Shown here: positions 10,115 through 18,318 of the stretch, piece after piece
Layout: every line of letters begins with the position of its first letter
Position numbering within the stretch: position 1 is the stretch's first letter
Source of the DNA: Phycisphaerales bacterium
GTDB taxonomy: Bacteria > Planctomycetota > Phycisphaerae > Phycisphaerales > UBA1924
Length of the DNA: 64,000 bases
Reading direction: 5' to 3'
Assembly (NCBI GenBank): GCA_007693785.1
Contig: RECY01000028.1
Span: 186,001-250,000, forward strand
The notes under the pieces: generated by a model
Seen by the model: the letters and a program-made list of their open reading frames with translations, nothing else
Database searches by the model: none
Told to the model about the DNA's origin: nothing
Position numbers and translations under genes: made by a program

Positions 10115-11064
10115 GCCCCCACCCCCTTCGGCTGCGAAGCCGCGTTGTCTCCCTCACGGACGATCCGCTTCAGGGCCCACACCGCGCCGAGGAACAGCGC
10201 CAGTGCCGGCACGAGCAGGAACGTCCCGATCAGGCTGTGCGCGTCGCCGGCCGCCAGGTCCGCGTCCACGATCGACGCGATCCCCAGCACCGCGACCCGC
10301 ACGATGTTCATCAAAAGCGCCACCGGCACCGCCAGCAACAGGACCGCGATGCGCTGCCACCACCGGTCCGCGCCCAGCAGTGCCACAGCGCCCGAAAGCG
10401 CAATAAACGCGATGACCATCCGCATCCCGCTGCACGCCTCGGCGACGTTCAGGTCGTGCGTCTCGCCCGAGCCGGTGATCACGGTGAGGATGTTCCCCTC
10501 GACCGCCGCGCTGAACCCGAAAAGGGCCCCGATCGCGCTGAGCGCGACGAACGCGCCCTGGCTCGCGAGGAGTTGGAGCTGCCAGGTCACGAGGATCATG
10601 ATCCGCTCGCTGATCGTGACGGCGAAAACCAGGAACGCGAGGGGGAGGAACAGACGCAGCCCGACCCGCGGGCCGAGCACGGTCAGCGCGATCCCGAGCG
10701 CCGTCAGGACGAGGCTCGCCCCTTGGAGCATGTGGTTGCTCACGGCCGGGCTCATGTTGAAGAAGAAATAGCACCAGACGCCCAGGAGCACGATCGCGAT
10801 CCCGGGCCAGAAGACCACCGCCCGGGCCGCCGCCAGCTTGTGACGCATCTGCCAGATCATGTATCCGCTGATCAGCGGGATGACGTAGGCGTGCCCCCAG
10901 TCTTCCATATGGCTGCGGCTGAACAGGTGCTGGGTGTAGAGCCAGCGGAAAAAGAGCCCGACAAAAGCCGCCAGCAGGATCGCGAGCGGACCCCAGACCA
11001 CCCAGGGGCTTGAATCACCCGATGGCGATTGCAAATTGTTCGGGGCTTGAGCCGATGTCGGCAC
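10111..11064 (-). CDS. Exosortase (EpsH/Xrt family transpeptidase)
   Basis: A 317-aa polytopic membrane protein with about eight hydrophobic segments. The catalytic triad of the family is visible: Cys211 in AEACSGMRM, Arg256 in MNIVRV and His276 in GDAHSLIG. Exosortases are thought to cut C-terminal PEP-CTERM-type sorting signals and pass the proteins on to the cell surface, in parallel with exopolysaccharide production (family knowledge). The start is GTG at 11064, with GGGGAG 11 bp upstream. No PEP-CTERM target protein was recognised in this window, so substrates would lie elsewhere. Confidence 0.95.
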   Translation of the reverse strand: MPTSAQAPNNLQSPSGDSSPWVVWGPLAILLAAFVGLFFRWLYTQHLFSRSHMEDWGHAYVIPLISGYMIWQMRHKLAAARAVVFWPGIAIVLLGVWCYFFFNMSPAVSNHMLQGASLVLTALGIALTVLGPRVGLRLFLPLAFLVFAVTISERIMILVTWQLQLLASQGAFVALSAIGALFGFSAAVEGNILTVITGSGETHDLNVAEACSGMRMVIAFIALSGAVALLGADRWWQRIAVLLLAVPVALLMNIVRVAVLGIASIVDADLAAGDAHSLIGTFLLVPALALFLGAVWALKRIVREGDNAASQPKGVGA

Positions 11065-11134
11065 GACAGGTGCTCCCCAGTGGACGGGTGTTCAGCGAGT
11101 CATTGATACGCCCATCGGAGCCCCGTGTTCGGAA

Positions 11135-11162
11135 GCTCGGTCGCCGCCTGTGGCGACCGAGC
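11135..11162 (-). terminator. Perfect 11-bp hairpin between wza-like and exosortase genes
   Basis: GCTCGGTCGCC and GGCGACCGAGC form an 11-bp perfect stem with a 6-nt loop in the gap after the Wza-like gene. No U tract follows on the minus strand, so it may attenuate or stabilise rather than fully terminate before the exosortase gene. Confidence 0.4.
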
Positions 11163-11177
11163 GGCGTCGGCGGGGAA

Positions 11178-12659
11178 TCAGCCGCCTTGGAGGCGGGTCG
11201 GCGGGGCGCCGAAGACGTCGTTGCCGAAGTTCCGGTCCAGCAGGAAGCCGAACCCGTAGCTCGCCCGGAACCCGCCGCGGATGACCGCCAGCGGCGTCGC
11301 CCAGAAGTTCGTCCCGATGTTGATCCGGTCGTTCGCCTTGATGTAGATGTCCGGCTCGGTCCCCTCGGCGATCGCCCGCAGGTTCAGGCGGATCGTCGCC
11401 TGGCGGTCCGGGCCGACCATCCGGGTCAGGTCCACGCGCTCGGGGATCGCGATCGCCCCCAGCCCGCCGGCCGAGTCGATCAGACGCTGGAGCGTCAGCC
11501 CCGGCGCCAGCCCGTAGACGCCCGGGCGAGCGACCTGCCCCGCGACGTACACCTGCCCGGCGAACGGGTTCGGGATCCGGATGATGTCCCCCGGGCGGAT
11601 CACGATGTTGTACCGGGCGTCGCCAGCCAGCAGCGGGGCGACCGGCACCTGAATCACCCGCTGGGTCATCAACTCTCCGCGCCCGTCGCCGCTGTCGCCG
11701 GCCTGACGCGTCGCGCCCGTCCGCACCCAACGCCCATCTTCGTACGTCCACCCGCTCTGCCCGACGGCTTCACGCCGGCCTCCCCGCGGCTGATCCGGAT
11801 CCACCAGATCCACCACCGGCTCGGGGCGATCCTCGTTCCGCGTCGGCTGGGCGCTCCAGCGGGCGGCGCCCGCAAAGGCCGCCGGGCTGCCGCCGCGGTC
11901 GCGATCCTCGCCAAGCGTGTCGATCAGGTCCAGCAGGTCCTCGGCCGAGCGGGGCTCCTCGCCCCGTCGACCGCCCGTGCCGCTGCCGGCGGGGGCCTCG
12001 CTCTCGGTCAGAGGAACCTGACGAATAACGTACAACGTGTCGATAATCTCGCTCAGCCCGCCGGCCTGGGTCATCGCGTCCAGAACGCGGAAATCGGCTG
12101 CGGGGATGAGGAACTGCCCGCCACCCATCTGCCCGCCAAGCACGCTGTAGGTGTTCTGACGCGGGTTGGTCACCTGGAGGATGACGAGCGGGTCCGCGAC
12201 CAGGGCCCGCATCGCGTCGGCGATCGCGTCCCGCGCTTCCTCGCTGGTCATGCCCGCGATGCGGACGCGCCCGATCTGCGGCAGGTCGATCGAGCCTTGG
12301 GAATCGACGAACTGGAAGATTTGCTCCGGCGCGTCGACGCGGATCAGGTCGTAGGCCGTCACCTGCACCGCGTCGCCCGGGGCGATCCGGTAGTCGGTCA
12401 CCTCGGGCACGAGGTCCTCGGGCTCAATGCCCGAGATATCCACGTACTGCCCGCTCTCGCCCTCGATCGCGCTGAGACGCTCGAGGATCGGCACCGTCGT
12501 CGGCGTCCGCTCCCAGCGCCCTGTGACCGAAGGGTCCATGAAGCTGTCGGTCTCGCATCCGGTCAGACCGGCCAGACCGACCACCGACAACGCCAACGCG
12601 CCCGCCATCAGGCGTCGCGGGCGTCGGGAAATTACGTTCGACTCGTCGGCACGCTGCAT
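11178..12659 (-). CDS. Polysaccharide export outer-membrane lipoprotein (Wza/BexD type)
   Basis: 493 aa from the ATG at 12659, chosen because AGGAG lies about 12 bp upstream and because it places a lipoprotein signal at the N-terminus: basic residues, a hydrophobic stretch, then GLTGC with the lipidated Cys35. A longer in-frame ATG at 12764 would put 35 unrelated residues before the signal. The polysaccharide biosynthesis/export domain is seen as YRIAPGDAVQVTAYD near residue 90, followed by two SLBB-like repeats (around QNTYSVLGG and GQVYVAGQVARPG). Members form the outer-membrane pore for exopolysaccharide. A Gly/Arg/Asp-rich low-complexity insert of about 100 residues separates the SLBB repeats. 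It is the first gene of the minus-strand exosortase locus and partners the downstream co-polymerase. Confidence 0.92.
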   Translation of the reverse strand: MQRADESNVISRRPRRLMAGALALSVVGLAGLTGCETDSFMDPSVTGRWERTPTTVPILERLSAIEGESGQYVDISGIEPEDLVPEVTDYRIAPGDAVQVTAYDLIRVDAPEQIFQFVDSQGSIDLPQIGRVRIAGMTSEEARDAIADAMRALVADPLVILQVTNPRQNTYSVLGGQMGGGQFLIPAADFRVLDAMTQAGGLSEIIDTLYVIRQVPLTESEAPAGSGTGGRRGEEPRSAEDLLDLIDTLGEDRDRGGSPAAFAGAARWSAQPTRNEDRPEPVVDLVDPDQPRGGRREAVGQSGWTYEDGRWVRTGATRQAGDSGDGRGELMTQRVIQVPVAPLLAGDARYNIVIRPGDIIRIPNPFAGQVYVAGQVARPGVYGLAPGLTLQRLIDSAGGLGAIAIPERVDLTRMVGPDRQATIRLNLRAIAEGTEPDIYIKANDRINIGTNFWATPLAVIRGGFRASYGFGFLLDRNFGNDVFGAPPTRLQGG

Positions 12660-13042
12660 CACGGGTCGCGCTCCTGCAATCGAAAAGAACCGGGGTCCGG
12701 GCTCACAAGCCGTCTGGGCAAGCCCGCAGCCGAACCCGGCCGGGACCAACTCGGGCCACCGCACAACCTAGCACCGAGTGCGGGCGTGTCAAACGAACCG
12801 GAGGTCACCCCGGTTCGTCGCGAGCGGGCCAACCGCCCGCACAACGCGAACCATCGACCCGATCCGCCCCTCCGGTTGAGCCCGGTTCCGCACCCGGACC
12901 CCACCCGAGCACGCACCCGGGCGGTTCTGACGATAGAGAGTCGCGAATCGGCAAAATCTGCGCGTGCCGTGGCTTCCGCCCCCGCGACTGGGCTCTTGAC
13001 GCCCACGCCACGGGCGTGCGGGCCCGCCCCTAGTATTGTCCG
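12660..13042. other. Divergent intergenic region between the wza-like gene and lipA
   Basis: 383 bp without a coding region I can support. It must hold the start signals of two divergent units: the exopolysaccharide locus on the minus strand and lipA on the plus strand. On the plus strand a TAGTAT hexamer lies just before lipA. A TTGACG at 12996-13001 is 29 bp from that hexamer, too far for a normal -35. No operator palindrome was recognised. Confidence 0.6.
13031..13036 (+). promoter_or_regulatory. -10 hexamer TAGTAT, apparent leaderless start of lipA
   Basis: TAGTAT ends exactly 6 bp before the lipA ATG, and no Shine-Dalgarno lies between. The predicted transcription start coincides with the A of ATG. 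The same TANNNT-N6-start layout recurs at other genes here. Confidence 0.6.
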
Positions 13043-14245
13043 ATGCGTGAAGACTCCCCGACGACACAGCCGCCCGCACCCGCGAACGCCGGAGCCCGCA
13101 CCTCGCCCGCCAGCCCCCCGGCCAACCCGACCGCCATCGCCCGCACCCTCCAGCGCCACCCCCGCCCCGCCGGCGGCGACCCCATGCGCCGCGTCGATAA
13201 ACCCGTCTTCAGCCTCACCAGCATGGTTATCAACAACCAGGAGGCCCCCGTCCAGCAGCTCGCCACCAAGCGCAAGCCGAGCTGGCTCAAGGCGAAAGTC
13301 CCCGGCGGCCCCGGCTACAACCGCCTCAAGCAGATCATGGACGAGCACAGCCTCTTCACCGTCTGCCAGGAGGCCGGCTGCCCCAACATGGGCGAGTGCT
13401 GGGCACGCGGCGTCGCCACGATCATGATCCTCGGCGACACCTGCACCCGCGCCTGCGGCTTCTGCAATGTCAAAACCGGACGCCCCAAGCCCGTCGACCG
13501 AGACGAACCCCGGCGCGTCGCCGAATCCCTCGCCCTCATGGGCCTCAAGCACGTCGTCGTCACCAGCGTCAACCGCGACGAGCTCCCCGACGGCGGCGCG
13601 GGCATCTGGGCCGAGACGATCATCCGCAGCAAAGAAGCCTGCCCCGGCATGTCCATCGAGGTCCTGATCCCGGACTTCGAGGGCGACTGGGGCGCGCTCC
13701 AGATGGTCATCGACGCCGCGCCCCACATCATCAACCACAACGTCGAGTGCGTCCGGCGCATGTACCCGGCCGTGCGCCCCAGCGCCAAGTTCGACCGCTC
13801 CCTCGAACTCCTCCGACGCGTCAAGGAGCAGGGCGGCGTCGCTAAGACCGGCATCATGGTCGGCATCGGCGAACGCGACGAGGAAGTCCTCGAACTCATG
13901 GACCAACTCGTCGAGGCGACCGCGAAGCACCAAGGTCCAAAACCCGGCGATCCCTGCGACATCCTCACGATCGGCCAATACCTCCAGCCCACCCGCAACC
14001 ACCTCCCGATCGACCGCTGGGTGACCCCCGAGCAGTTCGACATGTACCGAGACGAGGGCGTGAAGCGGGGGCTGAAGGTCGTGGAGAGCGGCCCGATGGT
14101 CCGGAGCAGCTACCACGCCGACATGCAGGCCGACGCCCTGAGCGGGATCGAAGGCGAACGAGCCCAAAACGAAGCCGCCGGCGTCCCCCAGCCGGGCGTG
14201 GAACGGGTGCGGCAGTTGATCGAAGAACGCGAGCGCCGGGGATAA
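13043..14245 (+). CDS. lipA: Lipoyl synthase (radical SAM)
   Basis: 400 aa. Inserts two sulfurs into protein-bound octanoate to make lipoyl groups on 2-oxoacid dehydrogenases and the glycine cleavage system. Both iron-sulfur clusters are visible: the auxiliary-cluster cysteines in CQEAGCPNMGEC (about residues 110-121) and the radical-SAM CTRACGFC (about 133-140). The C-terminal RSSYHAD near residue 354 contains the serine that ligates the auxiliary cluster. The protein is some 80-100 residues longer than usual. The first 47 residues are Pro/Ala-rich, and an alternative ATG at 13184 would give 353 aa. I keep 13043 because the -10-like TAGTAT sits precisely 6 bp before it. No lipB is adjacent. 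Confidence 0.95.
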   Translation: MREDSPTTQPPAPANAGARTSPASPPANPTAIARTLQRHPRPAGGDPMRRVDKPVFSLTSMVINNQEAPVQQLATKRKPSWLKAKVPGGPGYNRLKQIMDEHSLFTVCQEAGCPNMGECWARGVATIMILGDTCTRACGFCNVKTGRPKPVDRDEPRRVAESLALMGLKHVVVTSVNRDELPDGGAGIWAETIIRSKEACPGMSIEVLIPDFEGDWGALQMVIDAAPHIINHNVECVRRMYPAVRPSAKFDRSLELLRRVKEQGGVAKTGIMVGIGERDEEVLELMDQLVEATAKHQGPKPGDPCDILTIGQYLQPTRNHLPIDRWVTPEQFDMYRDEGVKRGLKVVESGPMVRSSYHADMQADALSGIEGERAQNEAAGVPQPGVERVRQLIEERERRG

Positions 14246-14305
14246 GCCCGTCATGGGCACCAATTGGGTCTTGTTACGCATTTAAATAAAATTGCCTGAG
14301 GCTTA

Positions 14306-14333
14306 TTGACGAAATAAGACTCATAGATACGAT
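14306..14333 (+). promoter_or_regulatory. Promoter TTGACG-N16-TACGAT for the DUF4143 ATPase gene
   Basis: A near-consensus -35 TTGACG (14306-14311) and -10 TACGAT (14328-14333) are separated by 16 bp, within an unusually AT-rich 65-bp stretch. The ATG follows the -10 by 6 bp, implying a leaderless mRNA. Confidence 0.65.
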
Positions 14334-14339
14334 GTACTG

Positions 14340-15839
14340 ATGGCTGCGCGAGGCAAAAAGCCGCAGACGTCCTGGTCGCCGGGTACGGACGATTACCGGA
14401 CTGCTCTTGTCGATCAGAACCCCTGGTGGTCGAGCGGGGATGTTCCTCAGGCGCTCGCCCAGACGCAGGAACGCACCCTCGGCGCGAACCTGTTCAGGGT
14501 CATGCAGGATGGCGTTGGCCGTCAACGCTTTCACGTGGTCATCGGCCCGCGACGCGTCGGCAAGACCACCGCGATGTACCAGACGGTCCGCCACCTGCTG
14601 GCGCAAGGTGTCAGCCCGCGCCGGATCCTCTGGCTCCGCCTTGACCACCCGCTGCTGATGCGCGTCTCGCTCGGCGACTGGGTCTCCACGTACGCACGCC
14701 ATGAACTCGTTACAACCTCTGAGCAACCCACGTACGTTTTTCTCGATGAACTGACGTACGCGGAGGACTGGGACCTCTGGCTCAAAACGTTTTACGACGA
14801 AGCGTGGCCCGTGCGTGTTGTGGGCTCGTCGAGTTCGACGGCTCTGCTGCGCGATCGCCACGTCGAAAGCGGCGTCGGGCGATGGGACGAGATGTATCTG
14901 TCGCCATATCTCTTTCCCGAGTACTTGAGACTGATCGGAAACGCAGATCAGATCAGCACCGAGTCAACGTTGGCTGAGACAATCCGTGCGAATGCCACGG
15001 ACAGCTCATCAGCGATGGCCGAGCCGCTCCGCCGATACCTCCTCACCGGCGGCTTCCCGGAGTTACTGCTCCGCGAGCGGGCGTCCGACGCCGACGAGCG
15101 GTCCCGTTTGCTCGAATCACAGAGCACGCTCCGTTCCGATGCGGTCGAACGCGTGGTCTACAAAGACATCCCGCAGGCGTACGGCGTCGACAATCCCATG
15201 GCCCTCGAGCGGATGCTCTACGTGCTCGCCGAGCAGGCGACGGGCTTGTTGTCGCCGAAGAACGTTTGCGCGGATATCCAGATGACAACCCCGACGTTCG
15301 AGCGCTATCTGAGCTATCTCGAACGCGCCTTCCTCGTCTTCACGCTCCAGAATTACGCGGGTTCGGAAGGGACAAAGCAGCGTCGCGGGCGCAAGCTGTA
15401 CTTCGTGGACGGGGCCGTGCGGAACGCCGCCTTGCACCGTGGGCTCTCGCCCCTTGATGACCAAGGCGAGTTGGGCGTGCTGCGAGAGAACCTCGTTGCC
15501 GGGCATCTCCACGCGCTCGCGCAGCTCCACCAGACTCGCCTCTACCACTGGCGAGACGGCAAGACCGAGGTCGACCTGGTCTATGACGATGACCTTGGGC
15601 CGCTGGCGTTCGAGGTCGCCTCCAGCCCGCGTCACCATCGCGGGGCGCTCCGGGATTTTGCCGAACGGTTTCCCCGCTTTCGCGGACGGTGCTACCTCGT
15701 GGCTCCCGGCGCGAGCTATGAGCCGCCGCACAAGCCACTCAATAAGCCCGGGTTGATCTCGATCGAACTGCTGGTCCGTTGTGCGGGCGCTGTCGCGGAA
15801 CGGGCTCTACGTCTTCGCCTTGGTGTGGATGCGTCCTAG
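14340..15839 (+). CDS. ATP-binding protein with AAA and DUF4143 domains
   Basis: 499 aa. An N-terminal AAA-type ATPase domain has Walker A GPRRVGKTT (about residues 68-76) and Walker B YVFLDEL (about 130-136). A C-terminal DUF4143 region starts around DIPQAYGVDNP; the nuclease-fold-like motif DLVYDDD sits in the last third, after KTE. Proteins of this family are scattered through bacteria and archaea by horizontal transfer and have no settled function; some are proposed to belong to toxin-like or mobile systems. The gene has its own promoter in AT-rich DNA, and its codons use more A/T than the neighbours, consistent with acquisition. It ends 9 bp before marC, and its stop codon forms part of the marC -10 hexamer. 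Confidence 0.85.
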   Translation: MAARGKKPQTSWSPGTDDYRTALVDQNPWWSSGDVPQALAQTQERTLGANLFRVMQDGVGRQRFHVVIGPRRVGKTTAMYQTVRHLLAQGVSPRRILWLRLDHPLLMRVSLGDWVSTYARHELVTTSEQPTYVFLDELTYAEDWDLWLKTFYDEAWPVRVVGSSSSTALLRDRHVESGVGRWDEMYLSPYLFPEYLRLIGNADQISTESTLAETIRANATDSSSAMAEPLRRYLLTGGFPELLLRERASDADERSRLLESQSTLRSDAVERVVYKDIPQAYGVDNPMALERMLYVLAEQATGLLSPKNVCADIQMTTPTFERYLSYLERAFLVFTLQNYAGSEGTKQRRGRKLYFVDGAVRNAALHRGLSPLDDQGELGVLRENLVAGHLHALAQLHQTRLYHWRDGKTEVDLVYDDDLGPLAFEVASSPRHHRGALRDFAERFPRFRGRCYLVAPGASYEPPHKPLNKPGLISIELLVRCAGAVAERALRLRLGVDAS

Positions 15840-15842
15840 CCT
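15837..15842 (+). promoter_or_regulatory. -10 hexamer TAGCCT, apparent leaderless start of marC
   Basis: TAGCCT begins at the TAG stop codon of the upstream gene and ends exactly 6 bp before the marC ATG. The spacer is CCCCCC and no Shine-Dalgarno is present. Confidence 0.45.
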
Positions 15843-15848
15843 CCCCCC

Positions 15849-16481
15849 ATGCGATCCGAGATCCTCCAAGCCATCGTGACCACCGTCGCGATCATGAACC
15901 CCTTCGGCACCGCGCCGATCTTTCAGAACATGGTCTCCCCGCTCACGCCCGCGCGTCAGCGGGCGGCCGCCGTCAGCGTCTGCCTCTTCATCGCCGTCGT
16001 TCTCGTCGGCGTCGCGTTCGCCGGCGGGTTCGTCCTCAGCCTCTTCGGCATCTCGATCGACGCGTTCAAGGCCGCGGGCGGCGTCCTGATCGGGCTCATG
16101 GGCTTCGAGATGGTCCGCGGGAGCAAGAGCCAGGAGCACGAGCGCCTGGCCGACGAGGAAGAGATCCGCGAGCACGTGCTCGTCCCCTTCGCGATGCCGA
16201 TCGTGGTCGGGCCCGGCACGATCGCGACGATCGTCACGCTGAGCCTGAACGCGCGGGGCCCGGTGCCCTGGACCGCGCTCGCGGCCGTCGCCGCCGGCGT
16301 GCTCGTCACCGGCGCGTGCCTCTTCGGCATCCTGTTATTCGGGCGCTACCTCTCCAAGGGCGCGCAGCGGATCTTCACCCGCTTCCTCGGGCTGATCCTC
16401 ATGGCGATGGGCATGCAGTTCCTGCTCGCCGGGGCCGGCGCGGTGATGCAGGGCGCGGGGGCCCCGGGCATCGCGCCCTGA
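15849..16481 (+). CDS. marC: MarC/NAAT-family inner-membrane protein
   Basis: A 210-aa integral membrane protein with six predicted TM helices. The MarC signatures are MNPFGTAPIF at about residues 16-25, GFEMVRGSKS after TM3 and PFAMPIVVGPGTIAT at about 115-129. Despite its name the family is not a proven multiple-antibiotic-resistance factor; some archaeal relatives transport neutral amino acids, and the function of most members is unknown. It converges on the EVE-domain gene with only 4 bp between the stop codons. No ribosome-binding site is seen, in line with the -10 hexamer directly upstream. Confidence 0.92.
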   Translation: MRSEILQAIVTTVAIMNPFGTAPIFQNMVSPLTPARQRAAAVSVCLFIAVVLVGVAFAGGFVLSLFGISIDAFKAAGGVLIGLMGFEMVRGSKSQEHERLADEEEIREHVLVPFAMPIVVGPGTIATIVTLSLNARGPVPWTALAAVAAGVLVTGACLFGILLFGRYLSKGAQRIFTRFLGLILMAMGMQFLLAGAGAVMQGAGAPGIAP

Positions 16482-16485
16482 ACGC

Positions 16486-16917
16486 CTACAGCCCCGCCCA
16501 TTCGCGCAGCACCTTGTCCAATGCCGGCGGCACCGGCATCACGCTGAGTCGCGACTGCTTGACCAGCGTGAACTCTGCGAACCGCTTGTCGCCCTTGATC
16601 TTCGAGAGCGGGACGGGCTCTTTCGCCGCCTTCTTCGGCGCGAGATCGAACAGCACGAACTTGGGCTCGCCCGTGGAGGCGATCGTCTCGCCCGCGTGAT
16701 CGGGGTCTTCGTACGCGCCGCGCACGACCTTTGCGAGCCCGACGATGCGTTTCTCATCGCCGCTGTGATAGATGAACGCCTCGTCGCCTTCTTCGATGGC
16801 GCGCATGTGCTTCTGCGCGGGAGCGCTGGTGACGCCGTCCCAGTGGGTGCGTTGGTCGCGGACGAGATCGTCGTAGCTGTAGACGTCGGGCTCGGATTTC
16901 AGCAGCCAGGTGGTCAT
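16486..16917 (-). CDS. EVE-domain protein (thymocyte nuclear protein 1-like)
   Basis: 143 aa. The start MTTWLLKSEPDVYSYDDL is the textbook beginning of the EVE domain; DQRTHWDGVTSAPAQKHM, DEAFIYHSGDEK and GLAKVVRGAYED follow in the expected order. EVE domains are PUA-like folds that bind modified bases in DNA or RNA (known) and sometimes accompany restriction systems; no such partner is next to it. The start at 16917 was chosen by homology, although the frame stays open well upstream. TACACT sits 6 bp before it. A small soluble cytoplasmic protein. Confidence 0.93.
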   Translation of the reverse strand: MTTWLLKSEPDVYSYDDLVRDQRTHWDGVTSAPAQKHMRAIEEGDEAFIYHSGDEKRIVGLAKVVRGAYEDPDHAGETIASTGEPKFVLFDLAPKKAAKEPVPLSKIKGDKRFAEFTLVKQSRLSVMPVPPALDKVLREWAGL

Positions 16918-16923
16918 GCGGTG

Positions 16924-16929
16924 AGTGTA
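16924..16929 (-). promoter_or_regulatory. -10 hexamer TACACT, apparent leaderless start of the EVE gene
   Basis: Read on the minus strand, TACACT is followed by exactly 6 bp (CACCGC) and the ATG. No Shine-Dalgarno is present. It lies just downstream of the terminator of the cysteine-rich gene, so the EVE gene has its own start. Confidence 0.6.
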
Positions 16930-16945
16930 GTGGGGGCGTGCGCAC

Positions 16946-16976
16946 AAAAAACGCCCTCGGGCAAGGCCGAGGGCGT
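16946..16976 (-). terminator. Intrinsic terminator of the cysteine-rich gene
   Basis: On the minus strand a 10-bp perfect stem (ACGCCCTCGG with CCGAGGGCGT, 6-nt loop) is followed directly by a run of six T. This is one of the two cleanest intrinsic terminators of the window. It separates the cysteine-rich gene from the EVE gene. Confidence 0.85.
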
Positions 16977-17003
16977 TCGAGGTCGATCGAGAAATCGTGG
17001 GTC

Positions 17004-18152
17004 TTAGCCGGCGTTGGCGGGGGCCGAGTCGGCCTTGACGGTCTGGGCTGGGCAGACGTCGCTGCACGGCTTGTCGTCGCACGCCTTCTTGTCGCTGCAT
17101 TCGGTCTTCTTCGAGCAGCAGGCGCTGGTTTCCGCGACGGTCTGCACGTTCGCCGAGTTGCAGGAGCCCTTGGTCTGGCACGCGCCCTTGCGGGTGGTGC
17201 CGAGGGTCTTGAAGCTCGCGAGGGTGAAGCTCGCGGCCGGGGCGGCCTGGCTCCCGCACGGGGCGGCGCAGGTCGCGGCAGCAACGGGCGTCGCGGTCGA
17301 GCAGGTGGCCTTGGTCGAGCAGGCGGTGGTGGTCGTCGCGCAGGTCTTCGTGGCCGAGCAGGTGCTGGCCGCGACGGTCATCGCGGTGCTCTCGCAAGTG
17401 GTCTTGCACGCGGTCGCGCAGTCGCTGGCGAGGGCCACGGTCTGGGCCTCCGCCTTGCAGCAGCCGCTCTTGGTCTCGACGGCGGCGACGGTCATCGCGG
17501 CACCCTCGCAGGTCGTCGAGCAATCGGTTTTGGTCGAGCAGGTGTTCGCGGCAACGGTCTGCACCGCGGCGCTGCAGCACTCGGTCTTGGTCGAGCAATC
17601 GCTCTTAGTGGCGCAGTCGCTGGTCTGGCTGACGGGCGTGGCCTGAGCCTTCTCCGCAGCCTTCTCATCGGGGCAGCCGCCGCAGCAGTCGCCCTTGCCG
17701 TCGCCCACGCACCCGTCGGTGAGCTGCTTGCACTCGGTCGAAGCCACGGTCTGGACCGCGACGGCGTCGCCGCACTCGGTCTTCGCGCTGCAGCAGCCGC
17801 TCTCGGTCGCGGCAACAGTGGTCACCGTGGCCTGCTCGCAGTCGCTCTTGCCCTGGCAGCAGCCGCTCTTGGTCTCGGTCGCGGTCGCCATGAGCGAGCA
17901 GCAGGCCGAGCCGAGGTCGCAATCGCTCTTCTCGTCGTGCACGTGCTCGACGCCGCTGGCGCAGAGGGCGCAGTGATGCCCGTCGCTCGCGGTCTCGCTG
18001 ACGAGCGCGACGTCGCCGCCGGATCGCTTGCTCTCGCACGCGCCGAGGATGCACCCCGTCGAAACCAAGTTGAACCCACCAACCGCGACCGCGGTCAGCG
18101 CGATCACGCCGACCGCCGCTTTCACGGCAAACATTCCAGGACAACACCGCAT
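17004..18152 (-). CDS. Unrecognised cysteine-rich repeat protein with N-terminal signal/anchor
   Basis: 382 aa from the ATG at 18152, chosen for a strong Shine-Dalgarno (AGAAGGAGG about 8 bp upstream) and a signal-like N-terminus (MRCCPGMFAVKAAVGVIA). The hydrophobic stretch ends in STGC; a lipobox would want Leu/Val/Ile rather than Ser at -3, so lipidation is doubtful. The rest is low complexity, with about 46 Cys (12 %), many as CC pairs, and Thr, Ser, Lys, Asp and Ala. An imperfect unit recurs at least seven times: VxTVAA or MTVAA, a few residues, then SGCC, STC or SDC and often CSTKTxC (VTTVAATESGCC, VQTVAANTCS, MTVAAVETKSGCC, VQTVAETSACC). I do not recognise the family. Metal binding or a disulfide-linked surface structure is possible (inference). 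It has its own promoter and terminator. Confidence 0.8.
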   Translation of the reverse strand: MRCCPGMFAVKAAVGVIALTAVAVGGFNLVSTGCILGACESKRSGGDVALVSETASDGHHCALCASGVEHVHDEKSDCDLGSACCSLMATATETKSGCCQGKSDCEQATVTTVAATESGCCSAKTECGDAVAVQTVASTECKQLTDGCVGDGKGDCCGGCPDEKAAEKAQATPVSQTSDCATKSDCSTKTECCSAAVQTVAANTCSTKTDCSTTCEGAAMTVAAVETKSGCCKAEAQTVALASDCATACKTTCESTAMTVAASTCSATKTCATTTTACSTKATCSTATPVAAATCAAPCGSQAAPAASFTLASFKTLGTTRKGACQTKGSCNSANVQTVAETSACCSKKTECSDKKACDDKPCSDVCPAQTVKADSAPANAG

Positions 18153-18174
18153 CGCTCGGCCTCCTTCTATCGCG

Positions 18175-18191
18175 ACGGGCTTCACGCCCGT
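18175..18191 (-). promoter_or_regulatory. Leader hairpin just upstream of the cysteine-rich gene's ribosome-binding site
   Basis: ACGGGC-GTGAA-GCCCGT (6-bp stem, 5-nt loop) lies in the 5' leader about 10 bp before AGAAGGAGG. It could influence translation or stabilise the mRNA; it could also be a common GC-rich dispersed palindrome. Confidence 0.35.
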
Positions 18192-18318
18192 GATGGTTCT
18201 CAAACCCCCGTTGCCCGAAGCCCTTCGTACGAGAATCGCAGACGGATCATCGGCATCGACCACTTCACTGTACCGCCAGAGCCATAGATCGGCGGCTGCG
18301 GCACGCTGATTTCCTTCC

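Noticed and set aside
12659-14281. 540-codon minus-strand frame opposite lipA
   Set aside because: lipA motifs on the plus strand are unequivocal; the antisense frame has no recognisable domain.
16918-17598. N-terminal extension of the EVE frame up to 17598
   Set aside because: It runs through the cysteine-rich gene and a terminator; the EVE domain begins exactly at 16917.
18030-18152. Lipobox in the cysteine-rich protein (STGC)
   Set aside because: Ser at the -3 position is unfavourable; left as an uncertain signal anchor rather than a lipoprotein call.
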